From Chitinophaga sp. sic0106 (lineage in GTDB: Bacteria; Bacteroidota; Bacteroidia; Chitinophagales; Chitinophagaceae), in NCBI RefSeq assembly GCF_019219075.1, contig NZ_JAHUWJ010000002.1, positions 124,001-188,000 of the forward strand: DNA of 64,000 nucleotides. Reading direction: 5' to 3'. The position numbers and the translations under genes are program-made. Under the pieces are notes generated by a model, which was given only the letters and a program-made list of their open reading frames with translations, did no database searches and was not told the origin of the DNA. Position 1 is the stretch's first letter; each line of letters starts with the position of its first letter. Below are positions 33,308-42,231 of this stretch, in pieces.

Positions 33308-34882
33308 ATGTACCGGTTTTGTCAGCTTATAACGATCATTTTACTTTCCGTCATTTCTTTTGCAAACGCCCAAACCAAGCAGGAACCTGCTATTACCGCA
33401 GCCATAGCGCTGGGCAGGCAGTTTCCTGATTCGGCATTCCAACTGCTGCGCACCCTCCAGGATGCCGCTGCGAATAATAAGGACCAGCTCACCTCCGCCA
33501 TTTGCTTACAGCAGATGGGGAAGCTGTGTATGGACCAGGGCTATTATTCCAAAGCACTGGAATACTATCAGCAGGCCGAAACCCTGCTGGCCGCCTCCAA
33601 TAATCGCCGCCTCCATGCTGCCAACCTCAATGATATGGGGTTGCTGTACTTCCATAATATCAACAAAGCCGCCGCCAAACAACTGCATCTGCGCGCACTG
33701 GAACTATACCGGAAAGCCGCGGATACCGCCGGCGTGGCAGCAACCTACGGCTACATTGGCCATCTCTTTGAAAAAAATCAACAGCACGACAGCGCCTATG
33801 CCTACCAGCAACTGGCCCTTAAAGCTTACGAAAGTATCCGGGATAATTATGGGATTGCAGGGATATACGAAAACCTCGGCAGCATCTGCGAGGACCAGGA
33901 AGAATACGATTCCGCCCTGGTGCTGTTTCAAAAAGCCCTGGCAATTTACGAAGCCAACAACGATAAAACCGGTAGTATAGAAGTCGTCAACAATATCGGG
34001 GATGTATACCGGAAAACTAACCGGTTCCGCCAGGGGATGACCTACTCCCTGCAGGCCCTTGACCTGGCAAAGGCCACTAACAATAACTACCAGCAGGCTG
34101 CCGCCTGTAAGGATATTGCCCAAACCTATCACCTCCTGCACCATAACGACAGCGCCTACCTGTTCATGGAGCAAAGCCGTAAATCTCTCCTTAATATATA
34201 TTCCGACCAGAGCAACCGCCAAATGAACTTCCTCCGCATCATGTATGATGTGAATAAAAAAAATGATGAAATACTCCGGCTGGAAGGGAGTCACCGCATG
34301 AACGTGATCATATACTGTGCCCTGGGAGCGGTTGTACTGCTGCTGGGGGTGGTGGGATTATTGGTGATTTCCCGCCAAAAACTCCGGATTTCTGAACAAA
34401 AGGCGATATCGGAGAAGAATGAACAACTACATCTCGCACAGAAAGACCAGCTGGAACTCAACAGCAAAAAGCTCGCTAACCATACGCTGCAACTTATACA
34501 ACGCACCCAGTTTATGGACGAGCTGAAGGAAAGTATCTCCGGTATTGTGAAAGAGGAGAAGCGTGATAATAAAAAACAATTGCAGCAACTGTTGCATAAA
34601 ATAGAACAAAATCAACACCACGATAAACAATGGGAAGAATTCAACAGCATCTTCGGGCAGGTACACCAGGCGTTTTTTGATAAACTCAATGCCTTGCATA
34701 CTGACCTCACCCCCAACGATATTAAACTGGTAGCCCTCCATAAAATGAATATCAATTCAAAAGATATGGCCACCATTTTAGGCATTTCGCAGGACAGTTT
34801 ACGGGTAGCCAGGTACCGCGTACGTAAAAAATTAAACCTTCCGGAAGGGGACTCCTTAAACACTTTCGCGCAGCAAATGTAG
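33308..34882 (+). CDS. TPR-transmembrane-coiled-coil regulator with C-terminal LuxR-like HTH
   Basis: The ATG at 33308 (MYRFCQLITIILLSVISFANAQ) gives a signal peptide; the frame is open back to a TTG at 33284. The 524-residue protein has about six tetratricopeptide repeats (residues ~60-290, e.g. AAANLNDMGLLYFHNINK-like units), one membrane helix (VIIYCALGAVVLLLGVVGLL), a cytoplasmic coiled coil, and a terminal helix-turn-helix (LTPNDIKLVALHKMNINSKDMATILGIS region, then DSLRVARYRVRKKL). This is a known Bacteroidota layout for membrane-bound transcription regulators without a kinase. It lies directly upstream of the TonB-receptor/phytase operon and may control it. Confidence 0.8.
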   Translation: MYRFCQLITIILLSVISFANAQTKQEPAITAAIALGRQFPDSAFQLLRTLQDAAANNKDQLTSAICLQQMGKLCMDQGYYSKALEYYQQAETLLAASNNRRLHAANLNDMGLLYFHNINKAAAKQLHLRALELYRKAADTAGVAATYGYIGHLFEKNQQHDSAYAYQQLALKAYESIRDNYGIAGIYENLGSICEDQEEYDSALVLFQKALAIYEANNDKTGSIEVVNNIGDVYRKTNRFRQGMTYSLQALDLAKATNNNYQQAAACKDIAQTYHLLHHNDSAYLFMEQSRKSLLNIYSDQSNRQMNFLRIMYDVNKKNDEILRLEGSHRMNVIIYCALGAVVLLLGVVGLLVISRQKLRISEQKAISEKNEQLHLAQKDQLELNSKKLANHTLQLIQRTQFMDELKESISGIVKEEKRDNKKQLQQLLHKIEQNQHHDKQWEEFNSIFGQVHQAFFDKLNALHTDLTPNDIKLVALHKMNINSKDMATILGISQDSLRVARYRVRKKLNLPEGDSLNTFAQQM

Positions 34883-34884
34883 GT

Positions 34885-35017
34885 GTTAACATTCCCGTAA
34901 TATTGGCTTAACGTAATGGTAATGGTGAAACATGTAACGGTTAATATATTGAAAATTAAATAGTTATAACGTTAATGTATACACGGTTAACGCTTTGTAT
35001 ACGGCCCTGTTAACGCT
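34885..35017 (+). promoter_or_regulatory. Cluster of TTAACG-type motifs upstream of the TonB receptor
   Basis: The gap before the receptor holds repeated GTTAAC/TTAACG motifs: 34885-34890, 34908-34913, GGTTAA at 34939-34944, AACGTT at 34968-34973, and two identical GTTAACGCT copies at 34986-34994 and 35009-35017, which start 23 bases apart. They lie just upstream of the predicted -33 box. I read them as candidate regulator binding sites, probably for the upstream HTH protein. Confidence 0.5.
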
Positions 35018-35025
35018 GATAACAA

Positions 35026-35055
35026 TTTGCTTACGCCTGTTTCTTGCCAATTTTG
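35026..35055 (+). promoter_or_regulatory. Promoter of the TonB receptor/phytase operon
   Basis: TTTG (35026-35029) and CAATTTTG (35048-35055, one mismatch to TAnnTTTG) are 18 bases apart. A start of transcription near 35062 would leave a leader of about 58 bases before the ATG at 35120. Confidence 0.5.
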
Positions 35056-35119
35056 AGGTCGGTCAGCACATTTGCACCGGGTTCGGAAAAACCACCGGTC
35101 CTGCAAAAAACAACTACCA

Positions 35120-37882
35120 ATGAAATCATTGCTACAAATCTTTCTCTTTGTTTTTCTCGGCATGGCAAACGTGCTGGCCGGAGGAATTAAAGGGCATGTG
35201 TACGACAAAAAATCCGGTGAACCACTCCCGGGAGTAACTGTATTATTACAGCCCACCAAACAGGTGGCGGTTACTGGTTTGGATGGCGCCTACGCTTTTA
35301 AGGAGGTGGCGGCAGGTAACTACACCCTGGTGATATCCCACCTTACCTACAGCTCGCTGAAAAAAGACATTAACATCCTAAAAGAAGATAATCCCCGTTT
35401 TGAAATATACCTCAGCGAAAAAAGCAGTAAAGATTTGACGGAGGTGGTAATTGCAGCCACCGGTAAAGCCTCTTCTGAAAATACGGCCCGCAAGCTGGAG
35501 CAGAAAGCGCCGATTGTGATGAACGCCGTTTCCGGCGCCGCCATCGAAGTATCGCCGGACCTCACCGTAGCCAACGTAATGCAACGCGTTTCCGGTGTGT
35601 CCATTGAACGCAGCAGCAACGGTGAAGGCCAGTATGCCATCCTCCGGGGTATGGATAAACGTTACAACTATACGCTGATCAACGGGGTGAAAATCCCCAG
35701 TCCGGATAATAAATACCGCTATGTGCCATTAGATCTCTTCCCGGCTGACCTCCTGGAAAGACTGGAAGTATACAAATCACTCACTCCTAACATGGAAGGC
35801 GACGCCATTGGCGGAGTAGTGAATATGGTGATGAAGGACGCCACCGCCGGCCTGCAACTGAATGCCAACATTGCTACAGGTTACAGCCAGATGACGCACG
35901 ATAAAGGATATACCGCTTTCACCGCTGATAAAATGAGCACCAAATCTCCCTATGAACTCAATGGTAAAGGCTACCAGGCCACTCCATCAGATTTCAACAG
36001 TGGCATGTTTGATTACAAGCGCCGTAACTTCACACCCAATACAGTGGCAGGCTTCAGCGTAGGAAACCGCTTCCTTCACAACAAACTGGGTGTAATTGTG
36101 GCTGCCAGCTATCAGAATAATTTCCGCACCACCACCTCCAGCTTCTACGATCACAGTGTGAATGACGTACAGCAATTTGCAGCCATCAACAGTATGAACA
36201 ACCGTACTTACTATGAGCAGCAGCGCCGCAGCGGCTTCCATGGTAAAGTGGATTACGTGTTCAACGATCATAATAAAATCTCATTCTACAACGCATTTAT
36301 GATGCTCACCAACCTGCAAACCCGCGATGGTATCATCACGGAGTTTGGTATCGGTGGCTATGATCCTGAAAAGGGAAATGCACAGCTGAAATATGAAACC
36401 CGCACCCGCCGAATCGATCAGCAGATTTATAATGGTACCCTGCACGGGGATCACGACCTGGTACCGGGTAAACTGAAGCTGGGCTGGTCAGCAGTGGTGT
36501 CCACCGCCAGAAATGATGTGCCGGATAATACCACCATTACAGTAAACGGTAAGCAAACCAACTTTGTATCTGCCCGCACCAATGTGGATAGAGCTTCCCG
36601 CCGCTGGGAAAGAAATACCGACAACGACCTGGCCGGATACCTGGACCTGACCTATTCCACTAAAATTGGCAGCTCCAAAGTAGACTTTAGCGCCGGTGGT
36701 TTGTACCGCGATAAACAACGCAGTAATTTCTTCAATAACTATACTTTCCTGCCAGCGGTAGCGGCAGCAGCCTATGGTATTGATTTTACCAAATACACCG
36801 ATATCAAATGGGATATTCAGAACCCGGGTGGTGCCGTGGCAAATGCACTGACCTACGATGCTTCCGAAAAAACCGCTGCGGGTTACGGTATGTTTAAATT
36901 CAAGGTGAACGGCTGGGATGTAACCGGTGGTATACGTATCGAAAACACCGATCAGGGTTACCATATGTTCTTCCCGCAGGGAGAAAAAAGACCGGTGAAC
37001 AACCAGGTATATACCGATGTATTGCCAAGTCTGAACCTGAAGTACGACCTGGGTCGTCATCAGCAGCTGCGCGCCAGCTACTTCCGCTCGGTTAACCGCC
37101 CTGGTTTCTTTGAAATTGTGCCGGCTAAAATTGTGCTGGAAGATTATATGGAACGTGGTAACGCCGACCTGAAACGTGCACTGGCAGATAACTTTGATGT
37201 ACGCTATGAACTGTTTCCCAAAGCGGGTGATCAGTTGCTGGTAGGGGCGTTTTATAAAATCATTTCTAACCCGATCGAATATACGCTGCAGCCGGATGCT
37301 TCCCGCCCGCAGGATATCTATTACACACCGGGAAATTTTGGTACTGCCCGCAACTATGGTTTTGAGGCCGATTATATCCACTTCTTCAGCAAGCTGGGTG
37401 TGAAAGCTAACTATACTTATACGCATTCTGCGATCACTACCAACAAGAGCAAACGTATCCGCGATGAGAAAGGTGATCTGCAAACGATCCAGGTAGATCA
37501 AACCCGGCCAATGTATGGTCAGTCCGCACACATTGCCAACCTGTCCTTACTCTACAAGGATACCCGCAACGGCTGGGACGCACAGCTGGCGGGTGCCTAC
37601 ACCGGTCCCCGCATCAACACTGTTTCCCAGTTCCTTGATAATGACCTGTGGCAGAAAGGGTTTATCCAGATGGACTTGTCTGTCGAAAAACATTTCAAAA
37701 ATCATTTCACCGTGTATGCCAAAGCCGGCAACCTGCTGAATACACCTGCTACTATTTTTATTAAAGGCTATAACAAAGAAAACGATGATGTGCCTGGTCA
37801 GCCGCTCAACGGCAAGGAAACACTCATCCGCAAAGAAACCTACGGACAAACATATCTGCTGGGAGCACGCTATAAATTCTGA
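35120..37882 (+). CDS. TonB-dependent receptor, candidate phytate/inositol-phosphate transporter
   Basis: The ATG at 35120 starts a signal peptide (MKSLLQIFLFVFLGMANVLA); the frame is open upstream but passes through the promoter. The 920-residue protein has a carboxypeptidase-like domain (IKGHVYDKKSGEPLPGVTV), a plug with QRVSGVSIERSSNGEGQYAI and PNMEGDAIGGVVNMVMKDA, and a long barrel ending YGQTYLLGARYKF. It belongs to the TonB receptor type with a C-terminal barrel like siderophore or sugar receptors, not to SusC, and no SusD follows. Its downstream neighbours are a beta-helix lipoprotein and a phytase, so its cargo may be phytate or its breakdown products; this is inferred from context only. 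Confidence 0.88.
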   Translation: MKSLLQIFLFVFLGMANVLAGGIKGHVYDKKSGEPLPGVTVLLQPTKQVAVTGLDGAYAFKEVAAGNYTLVISHLTYSSLKKDINILKEDNPRFEIYLSEKSSKDLTEVVIAATGKASSENTARKLEQKAPIVMNAVSGAAIEVSPDLTVANVMQRVSGVSIERSSNGEGQYAILRGMDKRYNYTLINGVKIPSPDNKYRYVPLDLFPADLLERLEVYKSLTPNMEGDAIGGVVNMVMKDATAGLQLNANIATGYSQMTHDKGYTAFTADKMSTKSPYELNGKGYQATPSDFNSGMFDYKRRNFTPNTVAGFSVGNRFLHNKLGVIVAASYQNNFRTTTSSFYDHSVNDVQQFAAINSMNNRTYYEQQRRSGFHGKVDYVFNDHNKISFYNAFMMLTNLQTRDGIITEFGIGGYDPEKGNAQLKYETRTRRIDQQIYNGTLHGDHDLVPGKLKLGWSAVVSTARNDVPDNTTITVNGKQTNFVSARTNVDRASRRWERNTDNDLAGYLDLTYSTKIGSSKVDFSAGGLYRDKQRSNFFNNYTFLPAVAAAAYGIDFTKYTDIKWDIQNPGGAVANALTYDASEKTAAGYGMFKFKVNGWDVTGGIRIENTDQGYHMFFPQGEKRPVNNQVYTDVLPSLNLKYDLGRHQQLRASYFRSVNRPGFFEIVPAKIVLEDYMERGNADLKRALADNFDVRYELFPKAGDQLLVGAFYKIISNPIEYTLQPDASRPQDIYYTPGNFGTARNYGFEADYIHFFSKLGVKANYTYTHSAITTNKSKRIRDEKGDLQTIQVDQTRPMYGQSAHIANLSLLYKDTRNGWDAQLAGAYTGPRINTVSQFLDNDLWQKGFIQMDLSVEKHFKNHFTVYAKAGNLLNTPATIFIKGYNKENDDVPGQPLNGKETLIRKETYGQTYLLGARYKF

Positions 37883-37902
37883 TAAATTTAAAAACGACTA
37901 TC

Positions 37903-39165
37903 ATGACTTTCAATAAATATATCTGTTTCCTGGTACTGGCTGTAATAATCGCCACCGGATGTAAGAAGGCAAATATCGACGTAGATACCACCGGAACGGA
38001 AACCGGCACCGATGGTATAAAGGGAGATGTATATGGTATTTGGGCAAAGGGTAGTGTGAAACGGGTAGTGGGAGATATCACCGTGCCCGAAGGTAAATCC
38101 CTTACGATCGAAGAAGGTGTAACCGTTATCATGGATACACTGGCAAAGCCTGAATTTATTGTAAAGGGAAACCTCTATGCAGTGGGAACGCCTGAGTTCC
38201 CGGTGAAAATCACCATCGAAGAAGGTTACAGAACGGCTGCCAAAAGATTTGGTAAGCAATGGGGCGGTATCCTGGCGGCACCTACTTGCCAGGAGCTGCT
38301 GCTGGATAATGCGATTATCGAATATGGCGGATCTACTACCACCGAGGCATCTGCCTCTGTGAAAGAAGGTTTGTATAAAGCAGTAGCAGGGGAAAACCTG
38401 CCAGCACTCTGGTTTATCAACAGCAAAGGTAAACTGGTAGTAACCAACTGTATCTTCCGCAACTTTCAGGAAGACTGCACTTATATCGAAGGAGGTTCCA
38501 TCCTCTTCTCCAACAATAAATTTTATACTACCGGCTTAACCGGTGGTGAAGGTATCAATATTAAATCCGGTTGTATTGCTGATGTGGCTTTCAACCTGTT
38601 TTACTCTACCAACACCAACGCCTTAAAACTCTCCAATTCCGGCGACCGAACGCCACAGGCACACGTAGTAGCGTACAATAATACCTTTATGACTACCGGC
38701 TGGAGAAGGCCTACCATCAAAGGCGGGAGCGTATGGCTGGAAGCATCTGTATACGCAGAGATATATAACAACATCTTCGCCAACACCCGTTTCGGCATTA
38801 AACACGATACCAAAAAACTGGAAGATGCACGCTCCGCCATCAGCAACAACCTGTATTACGGTTATGATCAAACAACCGTTAACCAGTTTCAGCCAGGCGC
38901 CGATATTATTGGTGGCAAAAATGAAATCCGTGGTACAAAAGCCGGTGAAAATGATCCTAAATTTGTAAACTATCCTTTGTCAACAGATATGAGCAGCCCT
39001 GACTTTGATCAAAGCTGGGACTTCCGCCTCCAGGCTGGTTCTCCCGCGATCGGAGCGGGTATCAATACCTTCACCCGCAACTGGGCCGGCGGTATTGTAA
39101 TCAATGGTACAGTATATAATTCACCAGCGCCTTCTGCTAACATCGGTGCATTTGGAGTTAAATAA
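37903..39165 (+). CDS. Right-handed beta-helix lipoprotein
   Basis: A 420-residue predicted lipoprotein (VIIATGCKKAN, Cys20). The mature part resembles parallel beta-helix proteins, with regularly spaced strands such as NLPALWFINSKGKLVVTNC, SILFSNNKFYTTG and YAEIYNNIFANTRFG. It ends in FRLQAGSPAIGAGIN, a closing motif common in such proteins. No catalytic signature is seen. It is 20 bases after the TonB receptor gene and 25 before the phytase gene, so it is probably a surface component of that system. Its role is unknown. Confidence 0.78.
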   Translation: MTFNKYICFLVLAVIIATGCKKANIDVDTTGTETGTDGIKGDVYGIWAKGSVKRVVGDITVPEGKSLTIEEGVTVIMDTLAKPEFIVKGNLYAVGTPEFPVKITIEEGYRTAAKRFGKQWGGILAAPTCQELLLDNAIIEYGGSTTTEASASVKEGLYKAVAGENLPALWFINSKGKLVVTNCIFRNFQEDCTYIEGGSILFSNNKFYTTGLTGGEGINIKSGCIADVAFNLFYSTNTNALKLSNSGDRTPQAHVVAYNNTFMTTGWRRPTIKGGSVWLEASVYAEIYNNIFANTRFGIKHDTKKLEDARSAISNNLYYGYDQTTVNQFQPGADIIGGKNEIRGTKAGENDPKFVNYPLSTDMSSPDFDQSWDFRLQAGSPAIGAGINTFTRNWAGGIVINGTVYNSPAPSANIGAFGVK

Positions 39166-39190
39166 GCTCATCACGTTTTAAGCTAATCGA

Positions 39191-40243
39191 ATGAACAAAA
39201 ATAATTTTATCCTTCTTGCCGCTGCGGCGTTGCTGCTGACTGCAGGCTGCAAGAACGGCAACCGGAATACAGCTGACACCATCCAACCGGTAATTATAAC
39301 AGAACCGGTAAAATATGATTCTGATGATCCTGCTATCTGGATCAATAAAGCCGATCCTTCCAAAAGCCTGGTACTAGGTACTGATAAAGCAGAAGATGGC
39401 GCCCTGTATGTATTTGACCTGAAAGGGAAAATCATTCCTGAACTGGTAGTGCGGGATATCAAACGTCCTAACAATGTGGATATCGCATACGGACTGGTGC
39501 TGAACGGCCAGCCGGTGGACTTTGCCGTAACCAGTGAGCGCATGACCGGTAAGCTGCGTTTCTTTTCCCTGCCGGATATGAAGCCAATCGATGACGGTGG
39601 TGTACCGGTGTTTGAAGGTGAAACCGGCGACATGTACCGCGACCTGATGGGCATTGCCGTATATACGTCACCGGAAGGCAGGCACTACGCCATCGCAGGC
39701 CGTAAAAACGGCCCTACCGAAGGTGGTTACCTGTGGCAATACGAACTCTCGGATAACGGCCAGGGTAAAGTAAAAGCTACGCTGGTACGTAAGTTTGGCA
39801 AATACAGCGGCAAGAAAGAAATTGAAGCCATCGCCGTAGATAACGAGCTGGGATACATCTACTATTCCGACGAGCAGTTTGGTGTACGGAAGTACTACGC
39901 GGACCCTGCCAAAGGCGACAACGAGCTGGCGGTATTTGCGAAAACCGGTTTCACCGAAGATCACGAAGGGATTAGTATCTATAAAACAGCCCCGGGTAAA
40001 GGTTACCTGTTGGTATCCGACCAGGGCGCCAACAAATTTCAGATCTTCAAACGGGATAGCACCAACGAATTGTTAAAAACAGTGACCGTTGCTGCGGGCC
40101 ACAGTGATGGTTCTGATATCGTAAGCACGCCGCTGGACAGCACTTTCAGGCACGGATTATTTGTGGTGATGAGTGATGATAAATCGTTTCATTTTTATCG
40201 CTGGGAAGATATTGCAGGCAAAGATTTGCTCATAAATAAATAA
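39191..40243 (+). CDS. Beta-propeller phytase (3-phytase) lipoprotein
   Basis: A 350-residue predicted lipoprotein (LLTAGCKNG, Cys20) of the beta-propeller phytase family, which releases phosphate from inositol hexakisphosphate with calcium. Family motifs are intact: DDPAIW at residues 45-50, EIEAIAVDNELGYIYYSDE in the middle, and DHEGISIYKTAPGKGYLLVS with SDQGANKFQIF. Length matches the family. It ends the operon with the TonB receptor and the beta-helix lipoprotein and is followed by a strong terminator. This pairing of receptor and phytase points to extracellular phosphate scavenging. Confidence 0.92.
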   Translation: MNKNNFILLAAAALLLTAGCKNGNRNTADTIQPVIITEPVKYDSDDPAIWINKADPSKSLVLGTDKAEDGALYVFDLKGKIIPELVVRDIKRPNNVDIAYGLVLNGQPVDFAVTSERMTGKLRFFSLPDMKPIDDGGVPVFEGETGDMYRDLMGIAVYTSPEGRHYAIAGRKNGPTEGGYLWQYELSDNGQGKVKATLVRKFGKYSGKKEIEAIAVDNELGYIYYSDEQFGVRKYYADPAKGDNELAVFAKTGFTEDHEGISIYKTAPGKGYLLVSDQGANKFQIFKRDSTNELLKTVTVAAGHSDGSDIVSTPLDSTFRHGLFVVMSDDKSFHFYRWEDIAGKDLLINK

Positions 40244-40246
40244 CTT

Positions 40247-40284
40247 AAAATGCTTTCCCTCCCGTCCGGGAGGGGAAGCATTTT
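40247..40284 (+). terminator. Terminator of the phytase operon
   Basis: Arms 40247-40264 and 40267-40284 pair over 18 bp with one G-T wobble and a 2-base loop; the stem ends in TTTT. It overlaps the next hairpin by five bases. Confidence 0.85.
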
Positions 40285-40320
40285 AAATAAAAGAGACCGT
40301 AGGTCGCTTTTATTTAAAAT
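40280..40320 (-). terminator. Hairpin terminator of the convergent unrecognised gene
   Basis: Arms 40280-40298 and 40302-40320 pair over 19 bp with one mismatch, loop GTA. It begins one base after the stop of the minus-strand gene. Bases 40280-40284 are shared with the plus-strand terminator, so the two hairpins exclude each other partly. Confidence 0.75.
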
Positions 40321-40321
40321 A

Positions 40322-41008
40322 TTACACGTCCATCATAATCTGTTTAATAAACATCGGATAAGTAAGCGAATTCGTTGCCGGTAAATTACAATCGGCCACC
40401 ACATTGCCAATATAGCCCGCATACTCCCGTGGGTCCGCTCTTCCAAACCATTCTATCCCAAAAGTAAAATACTGTTTCTCTTGTATTTCTACTGCTGTAT
40501 ATTCAATCTGGCAGCCACTTTCTATTTTTTGAGAGATGTCATGTACGGTGTAGTCCGTTGTGCCGTTACGGGTTACCTTCACGCCTATACGCCGTTTATG
40601 TATGCGTACACGCAGATAGCTGTTATTGGTATTTACATCGTCCAGCACGCGATTGGGAATATCTTTACCGATCAGCTTTTCCCAGCTTTCAATGAGGCCT
40701 TGTACGGTAGAAGATAAGCTTACTATTTCCGCAGGGGTCACCCTTCTTTTCAGTTCCATATTTCCTTCCCGCAGCTTAATGCTGGAGTGGTCCATATGTG
40801 GAAGGTAGAAGTAGGTATCGGTACGTGGTACCGCCTCTCCGAGGCTTTTCCCCTGTTGCATAAACCAGGTATTGATACCGGGATCATCTTTAGTAAAAAA
40901 CCACCTGATTTCCTGACTACGGTAGATCGATTTCAGTTGAAAAAAGCGGCGGATACGGAGTTGGGTGCTCCTCCACCAGGATAGTCGATATGTGTCCAGC
41001 GTCTGCAT
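40322..41008 (-). CDS. Unrecognised protein, CYTH-like at the N terminus
   Basis: I do not recognise this protein with certainty. The ATG at 41008 (MQTLDTYRLSWW) is preferred over 41080 because the extension has no supporting pattern; length is then 228 residues. The segment EIRWFF..RTDTYFYLP..SSIKLREGNMELKRR resembles the alternating charged strands of CYTH-type triphosphate-binding proteins. There is no signal peptide or membrane segment. It stands alone, convergent with the phytase operon. Confidence 0.6.
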   Translation of the reverse strand: MQTLDTYRLSWWRSTQLRIRRFFQLKSIYRSQEIRWFFTKDDPGINTWFMQQGKSLGEAVPRTDTYFYLPHMDHSSIKLREGNMELKRRVTPAEIVSLSSTVQGLIESWEKLIGKDIPNRVLDDVNTNNSYLRVRIHKRRIGVKVTRNGTTDYTVHDISQKIESGCQIEYTAVEIQEKQYFTFGIEWFGRADPREYAGYIGNVVADCNLPATNSLTYPMFIKQIMMDV

Positions 41009-41076
41009 TAGTAATAAGTTACTGAAAATTTTGCAGAGCACAGAGAATTTTGCGTAAAGTATAGCTGCCATCCGGT

Positions 41077-41325
41077 TCATAGGTGGTGGCCTATGCTTTC
41101 AATATTGGAAGGGTTGATACTGGCGAGAGGATTGGCGGGTACGCCGCTAAGCACACCTGCGGTGCTGCTGCTGTTAAGGATGGGAAACCCATCATATAGT
41201 GGCTCGATGCCACCTTGAATGGAGCTACGATGAGGGTGTAATGAAATTTTTGTCCCGTTACGTGCTATCGTTCCAGTGGTATATGAGTACAATGCCTTTA
41301 CCTTACAATGTGGCAAAAGTTGCAA
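41077..41325 (-). pseudogene. Fragment of a SusC/RagA-type TonB receptor plug
   Basis: The minus-strand frame contains SSIQGGIEPLYDGFPIL, then GVPANPLASINPSNIESI, the plug signature of SusC-like receptors (normally PLYVIDGVP... NPADIESIEVLKDA). Two residues are missing inside PLY-DG, and both the signal/N-terminal part and the whole barrel are absent. It is a decayed remnant. Confidence 0.7.
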
Positions 41326-41533
41326 TATTTTTATTAGTACACAATGTTTGTGGACTATTGTAAAAAAGTTTTATTGAACCATATCCCCTCGCAGTTGTTA
41401 TAATGCTGTTGATATTTAACGATATATGTATGAAATTTCCTGCTCCGGGATTGTGCTGAAACACCTGCTTATACCCATCACCTTTGAAAGAGGATAAACT
41501 GAGTCTATGTTGACCACGACGTAGCTGCCGTAA

Positions 41534-42200
41534 ATAACCATTATAGTCAATCCAGGTCTTGGTTCTGATATCCTCGACGCAAATAACCCTAATGGTACGC
41601 CCATTGCACAGGTGTCGACCGGTGATTCCGGCAGCGGTAACCGGGTAAGTATTGGGGGGCCACTGCCGGCTGCGGATAGTTCCAACAATACCAGCCAGAC
41701 TGTTGTTATTACAGTGCTTCCGAAGGCATTGAACTGGAGTTACTCAGCACCTGTACCCGGTAGTGGGCAGGTCAGGAATGTAGCTGTGATCACAGGACCA
41801 ACGGCCGTAACAATTCCAGATACTTCGGTGTTAATTGTTGACAGTGATCGTTATGCAAACATCAAGGTGACGGAAGTATTCAATGATAGTGGGCCAAATC
41901 CTGGAATTCACCATCAACGAGACCATCAACGCCCTGATACAGTACATGACGTAGTGATGGCGGATCACCTTGAAAGTATGCTGGCTGTGCCGCTGAGCTT
42001 CACCACGAGCAAAGGTACCGCTACATTCGACCAAAATACGGGCAACAATGCCTGGGCTATTCCGGGAATGCCAAATGGTAAATACGGAAACACTCACGTT
42101 TACGGTTAAACTGATTAACGGCGGTGACGTAGGTAATACGGCAACTCAAACAACCACAGGTGTACGTGAATACAAAGGTTGGATTGAACTGATTCGCTAA
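41534..42200 (+). pseudogene. Frameshifted C-terminal remnant of a repeat-domain surface protein
   Basis: Coding similarity switches frame several times. One frame gives TIIVNPGLGSDILDANNPNG to about 41897. The +1 frame gives ILEFTINETINALI (41898-41937). The first frame resumes with DTVHDVVMADHLESML to about 42080, and the +1 frame finishes TETLTFTVKLINGGDVGNTA to GWIELIR and a stop at 42198-42200. Joined, these read as a DUF11-like repeat domain of the large secreted proteins often found upstream of PorP/SprF genes. The start of the protein is lost. Confidence 0.7.
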
Positions 42201-42231
42201 AAATTACTATTGGCATAAAAATGAAACTCCT

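Noticed and set aside
36488..37531. Long open frame (347 codons) on the minus strand inside the TonB receptor gene
   Set aside because: It is a frame shadow of a strongly supported plus-strand gene, with no family pattern or promoter of its own.
41416..41688. Minus-strand frame between the two pseudogene fragments
   Set aside because: It overlaps the recognisable plus-strand remnant and has no family similarity I can see.
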